From Boesenbergia rotunda (Eukaryota > Streptophyta > Magnoliopsida > Zingiberales > Zingiberaceae): a stretch of DNA of 64,000 nt. Made by a program: the position numbers and the translations under genes. Location of the stretch: NCBI GenBank assembly GCA_024364735.1, contig JAGFNQ010007705.1:91893-155892 (forward strand), in the 5' to 3' direction. The notes beneath the pieces were generated by a model. It was not told the DNA's origin, ran no database searches, and saw nothing but the letters and a program-made list of their open reading frames with translations. Below, piece after piece: positions 23,212-34,423 of this stretch. Numbering within the stretch: position 1 is the stretch's first letter; every line of letters starts with the position of its first letter.

Positions 23212-23245
<34 letters not shown>

Positions 23246-23307
23246 TATATGCTTTGTACCTTCGTGTGTGCGACACCCGACTCTAATCGATTGTAGGCGT
23301 CAAACGA
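22587..23307. mobile_element. Foldback element with TGATCGGTC palindromes
   Basis: A 721-bp structure. The outer arm TCGTTTGACGCCTACAATCG at 22587 is matched by its reverse complement ending at 23307. Next inward come (TA)n tracts on both sides. Then come matching arms with GCTGCGGACCG / CGGTCCGCAGCAG and a series of TGATCGGTC / GACCGATCA palindromes (22700-22800, 22950-22970 and 23090-23140). The centre is a ~133-bp tandem duplication (about 22848-22960 and 22981-23093) with GGGTTATAGTTTTGTTCGGG. No ORF is present. No clear target duplication was found. Confidence 0.7.
23186..23251. repeat. (TA)n and poly-A low-complexity tract
   Basis: A tract of alternating TA, about 22 A, then TA again, in the right arm of the foldback. 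The left arm holds (TA)n at about 22616-22652. Confidence 0.8.
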
Positions 23308-23422
23308 CATATCCTGAAGTATATAATTTAGGCTAGTTTTTTTTTTTTTTTTTTTTTTTTTTGCGTTTAATACTATAACCTAACCCCTAAAGTCAAGACT
23401 CTAAATGACATATCCTGAAGTA
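23306..23422. repeat. 16-bp direct repeat flanking a poly-T segment
   Basis: GACATATCCTGAAGTA occurs at 23306-23321 and 23407-23422. It encloses 85 bp that include 26 consecutive T (23337-23362). This looks like a target duplication around a short retroposed piece, but no known element body is recognisable. Confidence 0.45.
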
Positions 23423-24467
23423 ATAACAAAAACAAAAAACAAAAAAAACACTACATTAAACTTTTAAGATTTTTTTCATACTTCCCAATTCATATTATTC
23501 GTATTCACTAACTTACGAGTGTATCATTCTCTTGAGTTGTCGATTCTCATTTGAGTTATTCCTTTTGTGTCTCGTCGAGTCATACTCGATAGATTCTCCT
23601 TCGCATCCATGATTAATGCCTTATTCTTCAACTTCCAACAATCTATTTGTCATTTAACGTTGTCGACATTCAGATATCTGTTGAGAATTTGTTAGATTTT
23701 GGGATCCTTTATGATCTATCTGCCCGACTTATCAATATAAAACAAGGCCTATAAACGTCAGTTCTTGGCTTTAATTAATTGCAACATGGGCCAGTGATTT
23801 CAGAAACATACAAAACATCCCTAATTAAATTATCGCACTTTGTCTTGTGTTATTAATTTCTTCTTCTTGTTGCGAATGAGTACACAATCTTCTTACTTGC
23901 CTGATTATTCTAGTTCTCTTTCAATCTTTTATTATTATTATTATTTTTGGACGAAAAATTCGAATCATTTAGGAAGATGAACAATTCGAAAGTTCATACA
24001 ACTTCTTTTTGTAAAAAAAATCTCCTTATCTCGGTTTCTTCACCCTCCAATAATTTAATTATTTTAAGGATTAGTAATTAAGGGATGAATGAGTGGATAC
24101 TAAGAACATTAAGTAAACCTTTTTACAAATAAAAATTTAATGAGCATTTTACAAAAAGAAAAAAAAATTGATGAACAATTAAGTGGTAAGGTAATGAGTT
24201 GATTTCGCTAGTCACTGGCACATCAATTTGAAATGAAAATAATCGACAAACCTGCAAATTAAATGTACAAATGATGACCATAAATAAGTTCAAATACAAA
24301 AAATAACTGATTAACAACAAGTATATAATGATAAAAAAATTTATATTTTATTTTACTTGTTTAACTCATATGTGATTAATACAGTAAGATTAATCTATCC
24401 GGTCTAGTTAGCTCTTAATTTGATTATGCCAAATAACCTATTTCATCATCCGACTATATATTTAAAT
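23423..24467. other. Intergenic AT-rich DNA
   Basis: No recognisable gene, repeat family or regulatory element. Confidence 0.4.
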
Positions 24468-24481
24468 TGTTTGAGTTATAG

Positions 24482-24778
24482 TTTTTTTTTTATTTATAAG
24501 GGATATCCATTCTTGCGCACGACTAATCCACTTGGCTGACCGGCCCTACCCCACAGTCTTTAACGAGAGTCCCCACCAGTCAACGAGGGTAAATCATCGG
24601 ACGGAGACACGTGACGACTTCACCATTGATGATATCGGTACCCGATGACCCAACCACGCAGCAGCCTATGGCAATTTCTTTCGTCGGTATACTGCGCGCT
24701 CTACCAGGGAGGAATCAAACTCGGAAATAAGGGATCACCCAAATGAGCCATTACCAATCATGTCATGCCTGCGGAGCC
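24482..24778 (-). mobile_element. tRNA-derived SINE, full length
   Basis: A 297-bp element in minus orientation, flanked by a perfect 14-bp target duplication TGTTTGAGTTATAG (24468-24481 and 24779-24792). Near its 5' end the minus strand has an A-box-like TGGCTCATTTGG (24739-24750) and a B-box-like GAGTTTGATTCC (24711-24722), spaced as in an internal pol III promoter. Its 3' end is A-rich next to the left duplication (a T run at 24482-24490 on the plus strand). It is non-coding. LINE machinery acting in trans would mobilise it (family knowledge). Confidence 0.85.
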
Positions 24779-24792
24779 TGTTTGAGTTATAG

Positions 24793-25377
24793 TATTTATA
24801 CGAGTGTTTGCTGCTATAAAATTTGGGATAAATTTCAAACGGGTGCAAAAATATCTTATTGTATGTTATGCAAAAGATGCTCATTGTTCTAGAGTAAAAT
24901 ATTCTCTATGATTTATTCTTTTAGAGTATATGGGATTATTTTGAAAAGATAGTTGAGATGACGATTTCATCTATAATTATGAGTTATTCAATTAATTTTT
25001 TTTCTAATCTATTCCTTTTAATTAAAATTTTCAATTGAAATGAATGATATTATATAAAAAATATTTTAATATATGCATTTATGGTAAATGTAAAAGAGAT
25101 TAAAATTGACAATTTTAATAAATTATTCACGGATTAAAATAACCAACAAAACTCGCTACTCAATTTAATTATTTTTTAATTTCATTATAATATTATATCA
25201 TATAAAACAAAAGAAACATAAAATAAATTTAAAATTGGATAGATTTTATCGATATATAATGAATCATAAATTATAGAAGTCATATTTATCTTCGGCAAGG
25301 CCACTGTTATAAACTTTGGTCGGATCTCCTCACTCCTTCCTCCAAAGTATCGCCAAAACATTATACATTACACGCAC
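24793..25377 (+). promoter_or_regulatory. Upstream region of the NPF gene
   Basis: AT-rich DNA ahead of the transporter gene. The only clear element is a TATA-like box at 25308-25313. Confidence 0.4.
25308..25313 (+). promoter_or_regulatory. TATA box of the NPF gene
   Basis: TATAAA 65 bp upstream of the chosen start codon, leaving a leader of roughly 35 bp if initiation is about 30 bp downstream. Confidence 0.45.
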
Positions 25378-27370
25378 ATGGAAGCTCCGGTGGCGGTGCA
25401 TCAAGAGGTCGCCGGCCGGCGGCCGGAGTGGAAGAAGGGTGGCCTCAAGACCCTCCCCTGCATCATCGGTACTCAACGATGAACTCTTAACCTCTACTTA
25501 TCCAGTTGACGTGCAGAATTATGAAATATAATAAAAAAAGATTTTGTAAAAATTAAATTTGGTGGATGGTGCAGCTAATGAAGTGCTGGAGAAGGTCGCG
25601 AGCTTCGGATTGCATGCGAACATGATCGTCTACCTGACGGCGACGTACCATATGAATCCGGCGCCGGCGGCGTCGGTGCTGCTGTTGTGGAACGCCATCT
25701 CCAATTTTTTGCCTATTTTTGGGGGGTTCCTTGCCGATTCATGGCTCGGCAAATTCAGAATTATCGCAATTGGCTCCTTCTTCAGCCTGATCGTGAGTAG
25801 ATTTTGGATATCTCTAATTTGGAAATTTAGAAACAGCGACGTAAAAAATTTGCGTTTGTGTTCTTGATCAAGGGGATGGTGCTCCTTTGGCTGACCTCCA
25901 TGATTCCCGGAGCTCAGCCTCCTGCCTGCGGGGCCGCCGGCCGCTGCATCACGCCACCCCCTCGCAGCTCGCCCTCCTCCTCGGCGCGTTCGTTGTCATG
26001 GCCATTGGCACCGGCGGCGTCCGGCCCTGCTCCCTCGCCTTCGGCGCCGACCAGTTCGACCGGCCCCAACCCGCCCGCACGCCGGCAACGTCCGCGTCCT
26101 GCAAACCTTCTTCAACTGGTACTACGTCTCCGTCGGAGTCTCCGTCGGCGTTTCCCTCACCGTCATCGTGTACATCCAGGACCACATGGGCTGGCGCATC
26201 GGTTTGGGCGTCCCCGTCGCTCTCATGGCGGTCTCCACCCTCCTATTCCTCCTCGGCTCCGTCATGTACGTCAAGGTGAAGCCCAACACGAGCGTCCTCG
26301 CCGGCCTCGCGCAGGTCGCGGTGGTGGCGCTCAAGAACCGCCAAATCATCCTCCCCGCCAACTCCACCGATGCATGGTACCACAAAAAGAAAGGATCCAA
26401 GCTCACGGTGCCGTCCAAGAACTTGAGATTCCTGAACAAAGCTTGTGTCATCCGAAACCCCGAGAAGGACCTCAACCCCGACGGCACGGCGGCGGACCCG
26501 TGGCGACTGTGCACGGTGGAGCAAGTGGAGGTGCTCAAGGCGGTGGTCAGGGTGCTGCCCATCTGGTCCACCAGCATCATGGTGGCCATCATCATCAACC
26601 CGAGCTTCCCGGTGCTGCAGGCGAGGACCATGGACCGCCACATGGGCCGACACTTCGAGGTCCCCGCCGCCTCCTTGGTCGTCTTCTCCGTCGTCACCCT
26701 CACACTCTGGGTGGCCGTCTACGACCGTCTCCTCGTGCCGCCGATCGCGCGGCTCACCGGTCGGCCCCGCGGCCTGGGGCTGAAACAGAGGATTGGCATC
26801 GGGCTAGTGCTCTCGAGCATCGCCACCACCGTGATGGCCATCACCGAGCACATCCGCCGGAGAACGTCCATCGAGCAGGGACTGGCCGACCGAGGAACGG
26901 TACACATGTCGGCCATGTGGCTGATCCCGCAGTACTGCCTGACGGGCTTGGCGGAGGCGTTCAACTTCATCGGGCAAATCGAGTTCTACTACTCGGAGTT
27001 CCCTCGCAGCATGAGCAGCGTCAGCGTGTCGCTGCTGTCGCTGGGGTTCGGGACCGGGAGCCTGGCGGGCGCCGTGATCGTGGCGGCGGTGAACAGGCTG
27101 TCGGAGGCGAACGACGGCGTGAGTTGGCTGGCCAAGAACCTGAACAAGGGGCGATTGGATTACTACTACTGGATGCTGACGGCGATGTCGGTGGCCAATG
27201 TGTTCTACTTCGTCGTTTGTAGCCAGATCTACGGGGAGGAAGGCAAGAACAAGATCTGGGAGGAAGATGACGAGACGGAGACGAAGGAGATGGAAATGAC
27301 GAAGAGCAGCAGCATCCGAGCAAGGAGTCGTCGGCGATTGCTTGATATATATAGCTCAATCCGGAAGTAA
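25378..27370 (+). CDS. NPF: NPF (NRT1/PTR family) proton-coupled transporter, three exons, two apparent frameshifts
   Basis: A 12-helix major-facilitator membrane protein moving nitrate, peptides or other small solutes with protons. Exons are 25378-25468, 25575-25792 and 25873-27370, all with GT-AG borders. The proton-coupling motif ExxEK (ENEVLEK context) is at residues 33-37. GTGGVRPCSLAFGADQFD, YYVSVGVSVGVS, the KKKGSKLTVPSKNLRFLNKA loop and EFYYSEFPRSM are family hallmarks; the overall pattern is nearest NPF1 (inference). Exon 3 changes frame twice, near 25953-25972 and again near 26061-26082. Each is explained by one missing base in a C-rich stretch. With both allowed for, the protein is about 602 residues, normal for the family. 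Codons are strongly GC-rich. The losses are either assembly indels or real lesions. The substrate cannot be told from sequence. Confidence 0.9.
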
Positions 27371-28690
27371 GCTAAATCATGATAATGTTGCAATTATTGG
27401 TCAAGAACACTTGAATATGTATGCGATTTCCCCCTGTTTATCCTTTTTTTTATAATGCTGAAATCGATAAATTCAGAGAACGCTCATTAATAGCAAATCT
27501 CATCCGATAAGTAGATGGTGACTAGCATTGATAATTTCAATCCCATTTCAATCGATATCACGTAATTAAAACAGAAAGCGATTCTGAAATTATGATCTAT
27601 CATGTCAGTCGTTTAGTAAACTCGGCCAACTAATATGACATAAATGATCTCGAATCTAGCGACTGATCGTGGGTTGACCAATTGTTTAATCTTCCCAAGT
27701 CAATGCTCCGAATGCAGCGCCCGCCTTGCTTACCGTTTCGCCTTGATGCTCTGTTCAGTGTTTACTTTATAGGAGAGGAGAGGAGAGGAGAGGATGAGAG
27801 GCGAGGGTAGAGAAGCGATCGTGCAAATGGCGGGTAGGAATCGGTAAATTTATCCTATTTTAATAATAATTTTGAGTCGCCGAGGGGCATTATGGGAATT
27901 TCGGCTTCCAACGGCTCCCTTGAGGTTAGTTGGAGCGCCACCTAACCAACTTAATGCAAATACCTCCAATAAAAAAATCTTTATTTTTCTCCTCTCTTTC
28001 TCTCGGTCGTCTACCCGTCTTATCCTTGTCAGCGAAAAGAGACACGACAACGGTCGGCTCGAACTCAAATGGTCCGATCCGGCCCACTCTAATTCAAAAT
28101 CAAATCCAATTCCCTCGTCGACCACGATCTGTTGGCCATCCGTCTACCTCACCGAAATCTCGGTATCCACCCCTTTTCCGCTCTCCGTAACTAATCGACC
28201 ATCCGGTGAAACATCGGGTAGATTCAAGAGCATACCTATACCTTTTCCAACCAAAGGATCATTCTTCCTCCACGTACTTTTGTTTACGCGATTCATACCA
28301 CTCGGTCGATTTCTGGACCCACTCCGGTTCCCTAGTCTCGTCCAATCGAAACACGGGTGGAAAATACGCTTTCTTAAGCCTGTGTAAATTTAAAGATAAA
28401 AGAGCAGTAGTAGCTTGTTATATACCAGCGATAACTACATTTCATCCGCTGCTCACGGTCGCCAACAAGAACTCCACTCTCCTTGTCCTCTTCCAAGTTT
28501 GGGATTTCCTTCTCTCTCTCTCTTTTGCAGCAGTGCTGGCCTCGATTCTCTTCTCGTGTTTTTTTGTTGGGTTGCTCTTCTTCCATCTGGCTTCCAAGGG
28601 AAGCAAGCGCTGCTTTATAGTGCCTTGCCCCCTCCCTCGCCCTTCCTCGCTCAAAGGTTAGTGGAAAGGGGATCTCGAGCAGAGGCAGGG
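27371..28690 (+). other. NPF 3' flank and ROP upstream/leader region
   Basis: It contains a (GGAGA)n microsatellite (about 27772-27797) and pyrimidine-rich leader-type sequence (28500-28690) ahead of the ROP start. Frames in 27870-28660 match nothing known. A TTTATAG at 28614-28620 is a weak TATA candidate. A leader intron is possible but unproven. Confidence 0.4.
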
Positions 28691-30456
28691 ATGAGTGCCA
28701 CCAAGTTCATTAAATGTGTGACTGTTGGAGATGGGGCGGTGGGCAAGACTTGCATGCTTATCTGCTACACCAGTAATAAGTTCCCCACTGTAAGTGATGC
28801 GCAAATCAACTAATGTTCCTTGCTGTTTTCGCTTCCCTCTTTAGTTTCTCTTGATTGTTGGGTTATATCTTGTGGTAAAAAATTGTTTTGCCCCTGCGTC
28901 TTCGTGATTCTTGTTTAAGGATGTATTTTTTCTAAGAAGCTGAGAAGCTTATGCTGGAATCTTGTAGGTTTAGTCTATGCTGGAATCTTGTAGGTTTAGT
29001 CTATAGAATAGCATTTGCTTAGTGTGATTTTTAGTAGAGTTGTACCAAAAAAAACTCCAATATTTTGTACTTTTCTTTCCTTTTTTTCTGTTTATATTTA
29101 ACCTGTGATCGTTTTGGTCAGGACTACATTCCAACTGTGTTTGACAACTTCAGTGCCAATGTCTCTGTTGATGGTAGCATTGTCAATTTGGGATTGTGGG
29201 ATACTGCAGGTTTAATTTGTAACTTTGATCTCCACTCCATTTTCTAGCTTTATCAGATAGATCTGAAAAATTAAATTGTTTGACTTCCTTGTACAGGGCA
29301 GGAGGACTATAGCAGATTGAGGCCATTAAGTTACAGAGGGGCAGATATCTTTGTTCTGGCTTTCTCTCTAATTAGCAGGCCAAGCTATGAGAATGTTCTC
29401 AAGAAGGTTAGATTTAACTGCTAATTTTTGTGACTATTGAATTTATGTTGACTTGCTTGCGTTAACCATTTTGGCAATAATATCTGTTTGCATGTTGTTT
29501 TTCTCCTTCTCGCATAGTTGTATATTTAACACCATTCCCATTTTGTTTCCTGTATATCTTTTTTTCTTCGTACTTTCCTCAGGTAGAGAATTGTCTAATT
29601 GATCTCCAGATGTTTTCATTTATCTTGTCATTATTTTCTTTTGCTATTAGTACTGAATTTATGCTTCCTAATCAACAAGTCTATTAATGGAAGATCTTAA
29701 CATTTTTGGTTTATGAACACCAGTGGATGCCAGAACTTCGCCGGTTTGCGCCAAATGTTCCTATAGTTTTGGTTGGAACAAAATTAGGTCAGTAATAATT
29801 TTGAAAAGGAAAAAATGTTAACTAGCACAATTGTTCATGTTATCATCATGCTAAACGCTTTAGCTTATCTGAATTTATAGATCTCCGTGAAGACAAAGCT
29901 TATCTTGCTGATCATCCCGGCGCGACGACAATAACTCCAGCACAAGTAGCTTCTGTGCCATTTTTGATCGCTTGTATTCTATTTGTAGAATGTTTACAGG
30001 CTTAGGTTACATTTATTTCTTTTTAGGGGGAAGAGCTGAGGAAACAAACTGGTGCTGCAGCATATATTGAATGTAGCTCCAAAACCCAACAGGTATAGCA
30101 TAGAGGAAATTGTGGTGAACCAACAATGGCCATTGGTTGCGTTCAAAAACTATCACCACTTCAGGCTAAATTTTAACCGTTTCTTCATTTTGGATTGATT
30201 AGAACGTCAAAGCTGTATTTGATACTGCAATCAAGGTGGTTCTTCACCCCCACGAACGAAGGAGACAACCAAGAAGAAAACCAAAAGAAGCTCTGGCTGT
30301 CTAATGGCGTAAGTTTCTGATTACATAACCTTAAATCATATCGATTTTATGTAAGAATGTGGAAGAAAAAAAACTTTCTTGATTAAAACAAGCCCTCTGA
30401 TTGCTGGCTGTTTTGGCAGAAATCTCATGTGTGGAGGTGGCACATGCGTGAGCTAG
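28691..30456 (+). CDS. ROP: Type II ROP/RAC small GTPase, eight exons, one apparent 1-bp loss
   Basis: A plant Rho-type molecular switch acting at the plasma membrane in polarity, hormone and defence signalling. Exons are 28691-28789, 29122-29209, 29297-29406, 29724-29787, 29881-29945, 30027-30092, 30203-30308 and 30420-30456, all GT-AG. Motifs are P-loop GDGAVGKT (13-20), switch I YIPTVFDNF with Thr38, DTAGQED with Gln64, TKLD (118-121) and ECSSK. In exon 7 the frame breaks at a run of five C (30247-30251). One more C restores a Lys-rich tail and the GC-CG box GCLMANLMCGG, which ends ...TCVS (211 residues). This box and the eighth exon define type II ROPs, which are S-acylated instead of prenylated. 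Read as is, the protein would stop early with an unrelated tail. Confidence 0.93.
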
Positions 30457-32020
30457 AACTAGCTTCAAACTCTATCGTGGTGCTGAAAACTGTGATGGCT
30501 GTCCAAGTTAGCAGAATCTAGTTGAAATTTCATTTTGATCAATAGAGAGGGAACCTGTGGTTCTCCTGTTTTGCTGTAGGAATCAGTTCCTTTCTGGTTT
30601 CTGTAGGACGTAAACCTGTTTGACTCAAATTATCTATATGGGGATGATGAATTAATGCTTCTGTCACTGCCCACGTACGGCTGTCGATGTTTAATAGCAG
30701 AGGTCCCTTTATCACTTGTCTTTACTGCGTTAGATCATTGAATGAACTAATTCAGTGATCTAATTCGTAACCCAGTGACAGTATGTTCCACGTGTTGCTA
30801 TCTCCCTGGTGAAAAGAAATAGCACTCACATGGTGGTCTATTGCGTTGCCTTGAAAACGTGTCAATTTCTGCCAATAAACTCAGCTATTTAGTATACGAC
30901 TGCAAAAGAATGCTGTAGTTACTGCGAAAGCAGTGTGCGAAAGTGAACTATGATTGTGATTTTTCATGGTATGGTGAGCAATGTATTCAGAAGTTAAAAG
31001 GTTGCTTTCTTCAGATAATTTGATAATCAAAGGGATTTTATAGGTTTTTGTCGACTGTTAAAGAATTATGCTTGTGAAAATCTGGTAAGATTATTTTGTA
31101 CTGAACCCAAAGTAGGCACAAAAGACACTAAGAAACAGAAGCCCTACGGTAGCTGATTATTTGGACAGTAAACATACTGGTATGATATTGTTTAATTAAA
31201 ATTAGATATTCAGATTTTACCATCTAAATAATTGTAAAATAAATCGTCCATCCCACGTCCCGCCTACTAAATAAATTCGAAAGTACAATGACATTTGACA
31301 TAATATTTCAATTTCATCAACAGTTCAATCGTTATAAGTGTGCCAGTTTAATCAGGGGCGGATTCTCTATCCCGCTTTTCTACTTGTCTTGTCTGTCTTA
31401 TTCGTCGACGATGGTCGACGAGTTATCCGATCGTCGATCAGACACCATCGACGGTTGTTGTCCCAAACCAAACTATACCCTGGGAGGTACGATGAATCTG
31501 TCAGAATCGCCATAATTAGGATCTCACCGGATTCACCATCGAATGTGGCTAGATCGCAATTGCGACGATCCCAACTCGTTCACTATTCCCTAGGGTGTCG
31601 TTTAATTTGGGATGACGATTGAAGATCGTTGATAGTGTTCGATTGGCGATCGAACGACTCGTTGACCATCGCCCATGAGTATGAGACAGGGATCCTTTGG
31701 GACAGAGGATCCCATCCAGCTTAATCTTGGGTAGACAGTCTACCTAACATTCTGTCTGCCAAATAAAATAGGAAGCGTAATGACTCTTGATGTGTTACCC
31801 TAGTTTTATTAATAGTTCAATGCCGTAAGTATATTTTGCATGATAATTGAACCTTGCTTGTCTGAGAAATGTACTCGATTTCTTACCATCACACTTAGCT
31901 TTGGAGGATTGTACATGTCCACGGCTAAAAAATATTGGACTAGATACCAGACGAATCTAGGATGATCGACTCGGCCCCACGGAAATTTATCACCGGTCAC
32001 TAGGATAAATCAGGAAACAT
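30457..32020. other. ROP 3' region and intergenic DNA with a diverged duplication
   Basis: The ROP 3' UTR probably occupies the first 200-300 bp. About 80 bp near 31265-31345 and 31765-31845 are diverged direct repeats (shared CAGTTCAAT/AGTTCAAT core and AAATAAA lead). Between them a segment has weak inverted ends (GGATTCTCTATCCC against GGGACAGAGGATCC). It may be an old transposon; family unknown. Confidence 0.35.
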
Positions 32021-32368
32021 TCATGATGGATGATTTAAAAGTCCAACGTCAATGTAATTACAGGCAAACCTTATAACTTCAGCACGTGCATGTTTTAAAT
32101 GAGTTTGGTGCCATGAGCTTATGGCGGGGAAACATACATTCAAAGTTTGAATGTTCATTTCCTCGCAGGTAGAGACATTGTCATCATCAGGTAGGCTGAC
32201 GTCAGCAGGATTTCTGTTGATAAGGCAGTGTACAATAACATAATCATGCCTCATAGATTGGACCAGTTCTTCAGTCTTGCCAGTTGCCATCTGATGACCC
32301 GTTTCTTTTGTATTCTGCCTAACAGTTGCAGAAAAACTGCCATTTTCATATTCAGTTGAAGAGAATTC

Positions 32369-34423
32369 GGCTTTTATCAAACGAAGTGAAAATTAGAAAT
32401 TATCAAAATCCGTATTGAGATTTTTTTTTATCAAAGGATATATCAAATTTAGTGATCTTTCTCTTATACCCCTCTTGCTAAGAATTCTCTGTCGCTTTCT
32501 CTTTCTCAGTTAGCATTCTGAGACATCTGAACCCGTTTTTTTAAAATTTTCAATTTAAAATAATATATTATGGGAATCGGCTAAAAAATGTAAGATAAAC
32601 AAAGAAAAATTATTTTAGCCTGATTTCAAAAATATTAAGAAATATTTTTTTATATTTGATTAATATAAATTAATATATTAAATAATATATTAAGATATAA
32701 AAAACCTATCATAACACATGATTTCACGCAGGATCAGGCCTAACGTGGACTCAATTTTTTTTTCATTTTAAATTTTTTTTATAATATTTAATCATGATTT
32801 ATTAAATTAATTATTTATAGGATAATCTTTTATATAATTCTACAAGTTTTGATAAAATCCTCTCATTTTATTAAAATATTAAGGTATTATCAAAACATGC
32901 TTACATTTGTTTAAACTTGAAATAAGAAGGTTCCATCTGTATACTACTTAAATACACAATGCATAGCAAAATTGAGTTCTTTGTAGACCATCAACTCATT
33001 TTTTCAGAATTTGTTGCAATAAGACTTTTGTAGGTCCATCAGTGGGTTTTCACCGAAACCCATTGATAGACCTAGGATATTTGGATTTCTTAATATTCGA
33101 TATCACTAGTTAGAGTTGAGCTAGGAGATGGTATTTATGGTATATAAACTTAGTCCTAATGAATATCAATTATGTTCTCATACTGTATCAGTTGGCACAG
33201 AATGATGCAGCAAAAATACAGAATCATAACTTGTTTTAGTAAATTATCCTTATCTCTTTAATTTTACTCATAAATATATTTTATTATCTATTTTAATTAT
33301 TTTTTACATTAATAAATTTTATTTATAAGAAATTATAGAGATAGAAAGAAATATATAATATTAATAAATACATACAATTTATAATTATTAAAAATATAAT
33401 AAATGAATATAATTCAAATATAAATAAAATTTATAAATGTAAAAAATAATTAAAATAGATAATAAAATATATTTATGAGAAAAATTAAAGTGATAAGGAT
33501 GATTTACTAAAACAAGCTATAATTCTGTATTTTTGTTGTATCATTCTGTGTCAACTGATACGGTATAAGAACATAATTGATATTCATTAGGACTAAGTTT
33601 AGACACCACAAATATCATCTCCTAAGCTCAACTCTAACTAATGATATCGAGTATTGAGAAATTCAAATATCCTAGGTCTATCAGTGGGTTTCTGTGAAAA
33701 CCCATTGATGGACCTACAAAAGTCTTATTGTAATAAATTCTGAAAATATGAGTTGATGGTCTGCAAGAAACCCAATTTTGCTATGCATTATGTATTTAGG
33801 TAGTATTCAGATAAAACCTTCTTATTTTAAGTTTAAACAAATATAAGCATGTTTTGATCATACCTGAATATTTCAATAAAATAAGAGGATTTTGTCACAC
33901 TTGTAAAATTATATAAAAGATTACCTTATAAATAATTAATTTAATAAATCATGATTAAATATTATAAACAATATTTTTAAAATGAAAAAATTTGAGTACA
34001 TGTTGAGCCTAAAGTCAGGGCCTGAAGTCAAATGACTTCAAGCCCTGCGTGAAATCATGTGTTATGACAGATTTTTTTATATATTAATATATTTTTTAAT
34101 ATATTATTTAATATATTAATCAAATATAAAGAAGCATCTCTTTATATTTTTGAAATCATGCTGAAATATTTTTTCTTTGTTTACTTTACGTTCTTTAGCC
34201 GATTCCCATAATATATTATTTTAAATTAAAAAATCTTAAAAAGCGGGTTCAAATGTCTCAGAATTCTAACCGAGAAAGAGAAAACGGCAGAGAATTCTTG
34301 GCGGGAGGGCTATAAGAGGAAAATTACTAAATTTAATGTGCCCTTTGTTAAAAAGAAAACTTCAGTATGTTTTTTTTTATAATTCTTAATTTTCACGTGC
34401 GCCGTTTGGTAGAAAGCCGAACA
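32369..34423. mobile_element. Giant foldback transposon in the last EMF1 exon
   Basis: A 2055-bp near-palindrome with arms 32369-33331 and 33419-34423 (reverse complements with scattered differences) and a loop under 100 bp. The tips are GGCTTTTATCAAACG and its counterpart CGTTTGGTAGAAAGCC. It is flanked by GAATTC on both sides (32363-32368 and 34424-34429). Removing it with one GAATTC restores the EMF1 reading frame (EKTEEF followed by SSTEYENGSF), which fixes the boundaries. No transposase. AT-rich. The superfamily is uncertain because the flanking GAATTC is itself palindromic and the true TSD could be 3-6 bp. Confidence 0.85.

Noticed and set aside
24711..24750. tRNA gene on the minus strand
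   Set aside because: A- and B-box-like motifs are present but no cloverleaf or acceptor stem could be formed; 14-bp TSD and A-rich end make it a SINE.
25949..26703. Long minus-strand and alternate-frame ORFs over the NPF exon
   Set aside because: GC-rich coding DNA opens antisense and shifted frames; only the NPF frames show family motifs.
27872..28661. Two plus-strand ORFs (about 150-170 codons) upstream of ROP
   Set aside because: No recognisable motif; pyrimidine-rich and located in the expected leader/promoter region of ROP.
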